From NCBI GenBank assembly GCA_016584495.1, contig WAID01000002.1, positions 1-64,000 on the forward strand: a stretch of 64,000 bases of DNA, in the 5' to 3' direction. The stretch comes from Celoporthe dispersa (lineage: Eukaryota; Ascomycota; Sordariomycetes; Diaporthales; Cryphonectriaceae). The number at the start of each line of letters is the position of its first letter. Position 1 is the first letter of the stretch. Both the position numbers and the translations under genes were made by a program. Shown one piece after another: positions 58,370-64,000 of this stretch. The notes beneath the pieces are model-generated. The model was not told where the DNA came from, ran no database searches, and was given only the letters and a program-made list of their open reading frames with translations.

Positions 58370-60528
58370 TTAGCCCTCCTTCACATACCACTTCAGACCA
58401 ACCTTCTTGCTCGGCCTCATCTTGAGCGTGATCGAGACCTCCGGGTCCCCAGCAATCTCACGAGCCCTGGCTCGAGCCTGCTCAGGCGACTCGCCCTCCT
58501 CCTCGGCGACGCGAACCCGCGCACCGCCCTGGAACAGCCGCAGGAGAACACTCGTAAACTCGACCTGGGAGAACTTCTTGCCAGGGCAGACGCGGGGCCC
58601 ACCTGTCCAGGGCAAGAAGGTGCCCGTGGCGGGCGAGACGAGCGACTCGGACTGCCAGTCGTACGTCCCGACGCTTGACCTGGTGGTGGGGGAGGAGGCT
58701 GCCTGGGCCGACGAGGAGGTGCCTGGGATCCAGCGGTCTGGGCGGAACTTGTCGGCGTCGTCACCCCAGGTTTTCTTGTCGTGGTGGAGAGATACGAGGT
58801 CGATCTTGATGTCGGCGTCGGGGGGCACGGTGTATTCCTTGCCGTCGATGGTGAGGGTGTGGAACTCGTGGGCTGTCCAGCGCGGGGTGGCGGGCACCGG
58901 CCCATACATGCGTAATACCTCGTACTGGTCGGTCGGGTCCTAAGGTTAGCAGGAGGTGGATGAGAAAGGGGGGATTCTGCGAGGGAGACTCACCATTATC
59001 GCGAGGCACCTGTGGAGCTTGGGAAACACCACCGCGTACTTGAGCGACGACTGGTCCTCCTTGACGACCGCGTCGATCTCCTCGGCCAGCCACTCCTGCC
59101 ACTCTGGATCGATGGCCAGCAGCGTGATGGCGAAGTTGAGGGCGTTGGCGGTGGTATCGTGACCGGCGATGTTGAGGATGAAAAGGTTTCCGGCGACCTC
59201 CTCGTCGGTCAGCGCAGGCCCAGCACCAACCTTGTTCGCCGCCCCGGCCATGTCGGTGCTGCTGTTGTCGTCATCCCCTTGGTCAGACGCCCTGATCAGC
59301 GAGCTCATAAGCGTCGCCGCCCGCTTCTCCCCCCCGTTTCCTCCCGCACCGGCCGGCAGCGATGGCCCCCGCTCCTCTTGATCTCCTCGCGCTCGTCCTG
59401 GATCATCTTGTGCAGGTACGTGCCGTACTCGTGCTTGGCGACGCCGATGGCCTTGACCCCGCCCCACATGGCAGACTCGGGCCAGCCCATGCGCCGCAGC
59501 AGGATCCAGCCGATGAAGGGGCCCATGTTGTTGAGGGAGGGCGAAGAGCGCCTGGCGGTAGCGCATGTGGTGCGCGTTGCCGTCCCCTGTCCCGCCGCCG
59601 TCCTCCTCGCCGGCAGCCGCAGGAGACGTGCCCTGCCCGCTGACATCGTCGAAGCCAAAGCTGATCCCAAACCCGGCCGTGCTCAGCACATTGAAGGCGA
59701 TGCGCGTGGTGTCCCCCTGCGTCGTCATCACCCTGCCTCCTCCGTCGCCAGCCTGGGACTTGGCCAACCATGTCCTGCGCGCAGCATCAGCCTGGCGTAC
59801 CGACTCGTCCCACACGGTCTCGGACACCCTCTCGTTGAAGGGCGGAGCCGTGATGCGGCGGTGGCGCTCCCATGCCTTGCCGTTGGCGGTGACGACGTTG
59901 AGGCCGTAGATGTCGAGGAGGGTGTACTGCTTTGGGTTCTTCTTGAACTCGGCACGGCAGCGCTTGAGGATGTCCTCGCAGGCCAGAGGGTCGGCGACTG
60001 GGAAGTCGAGACAAGAAGGGCGAGTGAGCTTATGAGCTTGGAAGGCAAGAAGGAAAGAAGAGACGACAAGAGGAGCGAGGGGGAACAGGGAAGGTGAGAG
60101 AGAGGGAGGCAGGAGGATACTGTGGAGGAAGGAACAACACCACCTCCTGCACATCCCAACCACCGCTGCGGGGTCTACCGCGGGAAGAGGGATAAACACA
60201 AGCCCACTGACTCACCAAAAAGCTCCTTGTAATCCGGCGTCACGATCCAAAAGGCCTTGGACCCGAGCTCCTCATAGGGCTTCATCTTCTGCCGCTGATT
60301 CCAGCCGCTGTCGATGCGGTGCACCCACCCATACCTCCCAAACACCCGCAGCAACACGCCGCCGAAGAAGATCCAGGTCGGCGAGGCGACGCCAAAGGGC
60401 TGCACCCAGACGGGCAGGCCGGTGCGCTTGGCTGCGAGGTAGTTGCGGTAGGTGCTGAAGGCGCGCTTGGCGAGGTACAGCAGGATCAGGGTGGAGAGGA
60501 TAGTGAGGGGGCTTGTGAGGAGGGCCAT
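58370..60528 (-). CDS. Cytochrome P450 monooxygenase
   Basis: Membrane-anchored haem monooxygenase of the ER. From ATG 60528: N-terminal anchor LTSPLTILSTLILLYLAKRA, then GLPVWVQPFGVASPTWIFFG, ANGKAWERHRRITAPPFNER (helix C WxxHR), I-helix NIAGHDTTANALNFAITLLA (AGxDT), ExxR in EVLRMYGPVPATPR, and haem loop FLPWTGGPRVCPGKKF with the Cys ligand. Introns lie at about 60213-60000 and about 58993-58938. Frame changes are needed near 59545 and 59330. It ends ...KKVGLKWYVKEG. The CYP family and substrate are not recognised. Neighbours are housekeeping genes, so this is not obviously a biosynthetic cluster. Confidence 0.88.
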
Positions 60529-61897
60529 GTTGTTGTGTGGTGTGGGTCGGACACTACAGACTTGAGAAAGAAAAGAAGATGATGAGGATGATGAGAATGA
60601 CGATGATGACGATGATGATGAGAGTTGGCTGAGGCGGGAGACGGACGGTGAGGCACGGCGGTGTTGTCAAAGCAATACTTGAGAGGGACGGGGGAGGAAA
60701 AAAATGAAACGCGATGAGACGCACTGCAGCGCACAGTCCAGCTCAGGAGGAGGGCAAACGAAACGTATCAAACAATCTAGAGCACGAAATGACGACTCAA
60801 ACTTGTTTTCTTGTAGCCGTCATAGAGCGCCTGGTGTCAACTCTGATGGGTGAAATTGTAAGTACTTGGTGTGTGAATTGGACATCGTCAGCCAGGCTCG
60901 AGATAGAAACCCATTGAGCGTAATGTCATTGGCCGTCTACTACATCATCGCACCTCTCTCCTCTGCTTGCTGTGGTGCGTCCGTCTGAGCTCCGTTGTTA
61001 CGGGATAGAGAGGGGTTGCCGCACTGCGCCGCACCGCATAAATACTGCTACTTACTACTACTATTACCACAACGGAACAAGACACCAAACCCGCCCCGGT
61101 AGGATCCTCGGGGTTTTTCGTTGCACAAGCCAACAGCATGACTTAGCCCCCCCCTTCCCCCCGAATTGGGTAATTTTGATGGCGTTGAGACTGGGTAAAA
61201 TGGTCTCCTCCTCCTCCTGCCAGAGGGGGCTTAGCGACCTGACAAGGTCACAAGGTAATATGCAAGCCACATTCCATCCTCCTAGTCTCGCCAGCAGTGC
61301 TGCTTCAGTGTGATGTAAGGTTATGTGTATATGGCACGGGCATGGCTCGATAATTGTTCGAGGTTCGACCTGCTGAGCCTGTCTTGTCGCTCTCAGCCCA
61401 GGCCTCAGCAGCTGATCTATTTACCTTGCTCATCAGGATCTCCCAGAGCTGGCCGCACTGCTCCATTCTGATCACCTGGGCACACACTTCATCCTGCAAT
61501 CTGCCCAATTTCTAGTCCATCTTTTTGGTTTTCCTTCCTCCTCCTCTTCAGAGCCCCCCCCAAAACTCGCCCTTGGAAAATGCCCCTTCGTGTCTAATCT
61601 CAACAACTTGTTTGGTAAATTCTCACCGAGCTTGGCCAGGCCAGACTGGTGCAGGACCTCCTGCGGTGGTCAGCTCAATCATTAAGCGTCCCGGCTATCT
61701 TCAACAAACCCACCCAACTACCTAGCCTCACTCAAAAGCCCAATCAGTCCGGTATCTCGGGTTGCTGCCCTGGTATCTAGAAGTAAGCACTTGGCACGGA
61801 TATCCTCTCTGTTGAATCTCCGTTCCCTCGGCCGATTTCTCTTTCGGTGTCAAGTCCTTGGTAAAATACCTACTCTCATCGCCACCATCGTGTTCCT
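60529..61897. other. Intergenic region upstream of P450 and downstream of Mtr10
   Basis: GAT/GAC-rich tract at 60575-60625 in the P450 leader; C-run at 61146-61162. No conserved ORF. Confidence 0.6.
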
Positions 61898-64000
61898 CTA
61901 TCCGTCAAAGTGGAACCTCTTGCCCTCCATCAGGCCCAGTCCGTCTCTAGGGGCGACGTGCCGCCGTCGGTACGTATTAGTAAAGTCCTGGAGCAGCACC
62001 CTGACCTGTCTCAGACCTCCCTCGTCGGTAGCGGACAGCTTCTCCTTGATCTTGCCGATGAGGCGCGCCGCCTCCTCCGGCGTGACGGTGCCTGCGGGTG
62101 CCAGCTTGAGGGTGCTCTCCACCCACGTTGTTGTCTGCGCCGGGACCAGGGCGAAGAGCTCAAGCAGCACCCCGCTGCCGTCAGCAAAGCAGTCCCGAGG
62201 GAACGTCATCATCATGCCTGCCAGGATGGCCTTCACCAGTGGTTCGCCTTCTGTCGCCAGCAGCTGCTTCACGGTGGCCTGGATCTGTTGCGCGACGGGG
62301 CCCAGCTGCACGTTCGATGAGGCAGGGTTCGCCCCTCCATAGCTCAGCAGGTCGCGCAGGAAGTGGAGCGTTGCCGTCAGGGGGTCACGCTGCTCCAGGG
62401 AGTTCAGGGACGAGACGGCGGCCTGGAGGATCGGGCTCAGGAGAGGCGACAGGATCAGCTTCTGCGGGTAGTAGAGAAGCGCGTCCGTCAGGAGGCGGTA
62501 GAAGTCCTCGACTATATCCGGAAGCTCGTTGGCCGGTATGTCGCTCATGAAGCGGAGGACATTGGTCGCCTGGTTCTCAAAGAACTTGTATATGTTTTCC
62601 GGGATGCTCTGGTCGATGTGATCGCGGTCCTCGGAGAACTCTCTCAGGATGGCGCTCGACGCCCAGAGGAAGGCCCCCTGTTTCGATGCCGCGAATCCCT
62701 CTGCGAGCTTGTTGGCCAGCTGCGGCAGCAGGGGTGTGATGCCGGTCCGATATGAGATGACCATGTGCCGCCAACACCTGCAAATTCGCTCGCAGATGGG
62801 CGGGAAGTTCAGGAAGTTGTCCATGACTGTGGACAAGACGGGGAAGACCTCTTGCCAGTACTTGACTGCCGGGTCTTCCTGTCCGTGTGGCACCATGGGG
62901 ACGACGTTTTGGACGAACAGGGTAAGCAGCTGGACGTGATCTGGGAGGCCGTTAGATAATGGAAGCCTTTGGTAGGCAGGTGCTCGAGGGTGTACTTACC
63001 AGCCAACGCCAGCTTCAGCTTGTCATCCTTGTCGTCAGCGGAGGCCTTGTTGGCCTTGGCCATCAGCCTGTTGACCAGCGGGTCGCAGTACAGCTTCAGG
63101 AGCTTGTAGACCTCCTCGGGCTTCTGCACGCCCACCACGCTGGCAACTCCCTCGGTGATCTCCTCTTGGCTGATCTCTGGCAGTTTGTCGAGGATCTGGT
63201 CATAGAATGTCTGCATCTGGATGACCTGGTCACTCAGCAGGCTTCTGCAGTCGGTGCAGAAATACTTGATGGCCACGGCAGCCGCCCTGATGATCTCCTT
63301 GGAGTCTGCCTGGAACGAGGTGACGATGTAGTTGAACTGCGGCTGCAGGAACTCGGGATGCTCTGCTGTCCACTCGGTGTACCGCCCGAAGACCATGATA
63401 GTGGCGAAGCGCAGCTTCTCGTGGCTGGGCATCTGCACCAGCAACGGCATCAGCTGGGGCAGGACGGTGCTCTCGTCCCTGTCCACCATCCGGCCCAGAG
63501 CGCGCATGCCGAACACCGGGGCTTCGAGTTCTTGCCAGTGGGGTACTGACGCCGCTGTGGCCTGGCTGGCATACTTGTGCATCCAGACCTTGATAGACTC
63601 GAGCACCTTGTTCAGGCAGTCTGAGATGCCCAACACCTCGCAGCAGTCCTTCAGCGTGTCGCCCATCTCATGTCTGAACTCTCGGAACTTCTCTTCCTCC
63701 CTCACGGTCTCCGTCGAATAGGTCCAGCTCGTTTCCGCTCTCAGATTCAGGGTACTGCAGGTGCTTGAGGATGACGTCCACCAGCTTGGCGAAGACGTCG
63801 TAAAGCTGCATCCTGGCCTCGACGTACTTGTCCAGCACCACGTACTGCTTCAGCTCGTACCAGAATGTGAACGTGTGCCCGATCACGTCCCTGTCCTTGT
63901 CTCTTGCGCAGCATTCCAAGACGGTCTCGACCAGGGGCCGGAAGTGTATTGGCTCACGGGCGATGATCACGGCCCAGGAGATGCCAGCTTCTGCGAAGAG
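61898..64000 (-). CDS. Importin-beta family nuclear transport receptor Mtr10/transportin-3 (5' end outside window)
   Basis: Karyopherin that imports SR-type mRNA-binding proteins into the nucleus. The window holds the C-terminal part; the gene starts beyond 64000. HEAT-repeat helices read on: FTFWYELKQYVVLDKYVEAR, (frame change near 63710) FREFRHEMGDTLKDCCEVLG, HWQELEAPVFGMRALGRMVD, TIMVFGRYTEWTAEHPEFLQ, AAAVAIKYFCTDCRSLLSDQ, EVYKLLKLYCDPLVNRLMAK. After an intron at about 62941-63000 come DHVQLLTLFVQNVVPMVPHG, RICRCWRHMVISYRTGITPL, DLLSYGGANPASSNVQLGPV and the C-terminus YRRRHVAPRDGLGLMEGKRF. The SALHF-type Cys pair (CTDC) and the order match the Mtr10/TNPO3 branch. Confidence 0.85.

Noticed and set aside
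58370..60528. Secondary-metabolite cluster around the P450
   Set aside because: Neighbours are ProRS and an importin; no synthase, transporter or cluster regulator.
1..64000. CRISPR array or bacterial-type operon
   Set aside because: No spaced direct repeats; spliced genes and eukaryotic families throughout.

Overview
This is a 64 kb stretch of a filamentous ascomycete nuclear genome, most likely Sordariomycetes; the order cannot be fixed from sequence alone. The evidence is GC-rich genes split by short introns with fungal GTRNGY donors and YAG acceptors, eukaryotic gene families, tRNA-Asn(GTT) genes, a piece of nuclear 28S rDNA, and AT-rich stretches whose decayed reading frames carry TAG/TAA stops typical of repeat-induced point mutation.

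Layout. The left arm (1-26.5 kb) holds ORC4 with an AT-hook and PHD finger (-), a pogo-type transposon relic, a multi-KH RNA-binding protein (+), a YVC1/TRP-like vacuolar channel (-), a large multi-pass membrane protein (-) and a Mid2-like wall-sensor protein (-). The middle (26.5-35.3 kb) is an AT-rich accessory block between two identical tRNA-Asn genes. It holds a decayed ORF, a 28S rDNA fragment interrupted by a 390-bp insertion, a HET-domain gene, and a possible solo LTR next to a repeat that also occurs inverted at 3.1 kb. The right arm (35.6-64 kb) is dense housekeeping sequence: ankyrin-CorA (-), R3H protein (-), PQ-loop protein (-), Swt21/WRAP53-like WD40 protein (+), an XPF/Zip2-like meiotic candidate (-), LYC1-type acetyltransferase (-), CCT1 (-) and prolyl-tRNA synthetase (+) in divergent arrangement, a cytochrome P450 (-), and an Mtr10/transportin-3 importin (-) running off the right edge.

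Every protein-coding gene I could reconstruct needs at least one 1-base frame change outside introns, often at G or C runs. The simplest reading is an assembly with uncorrected indels, so I annotate these genes as single loci and do not treat the breaks as pseudogenisation. ORC4 also carries an in-frame stop.

The genes do not form one pathway or an obvious biosynthetic cluster. The best candidates for something unusual are the interrupted rDNA fragment and the tRNA-bounded accessory block. No convincing new defence or mobile system was found.
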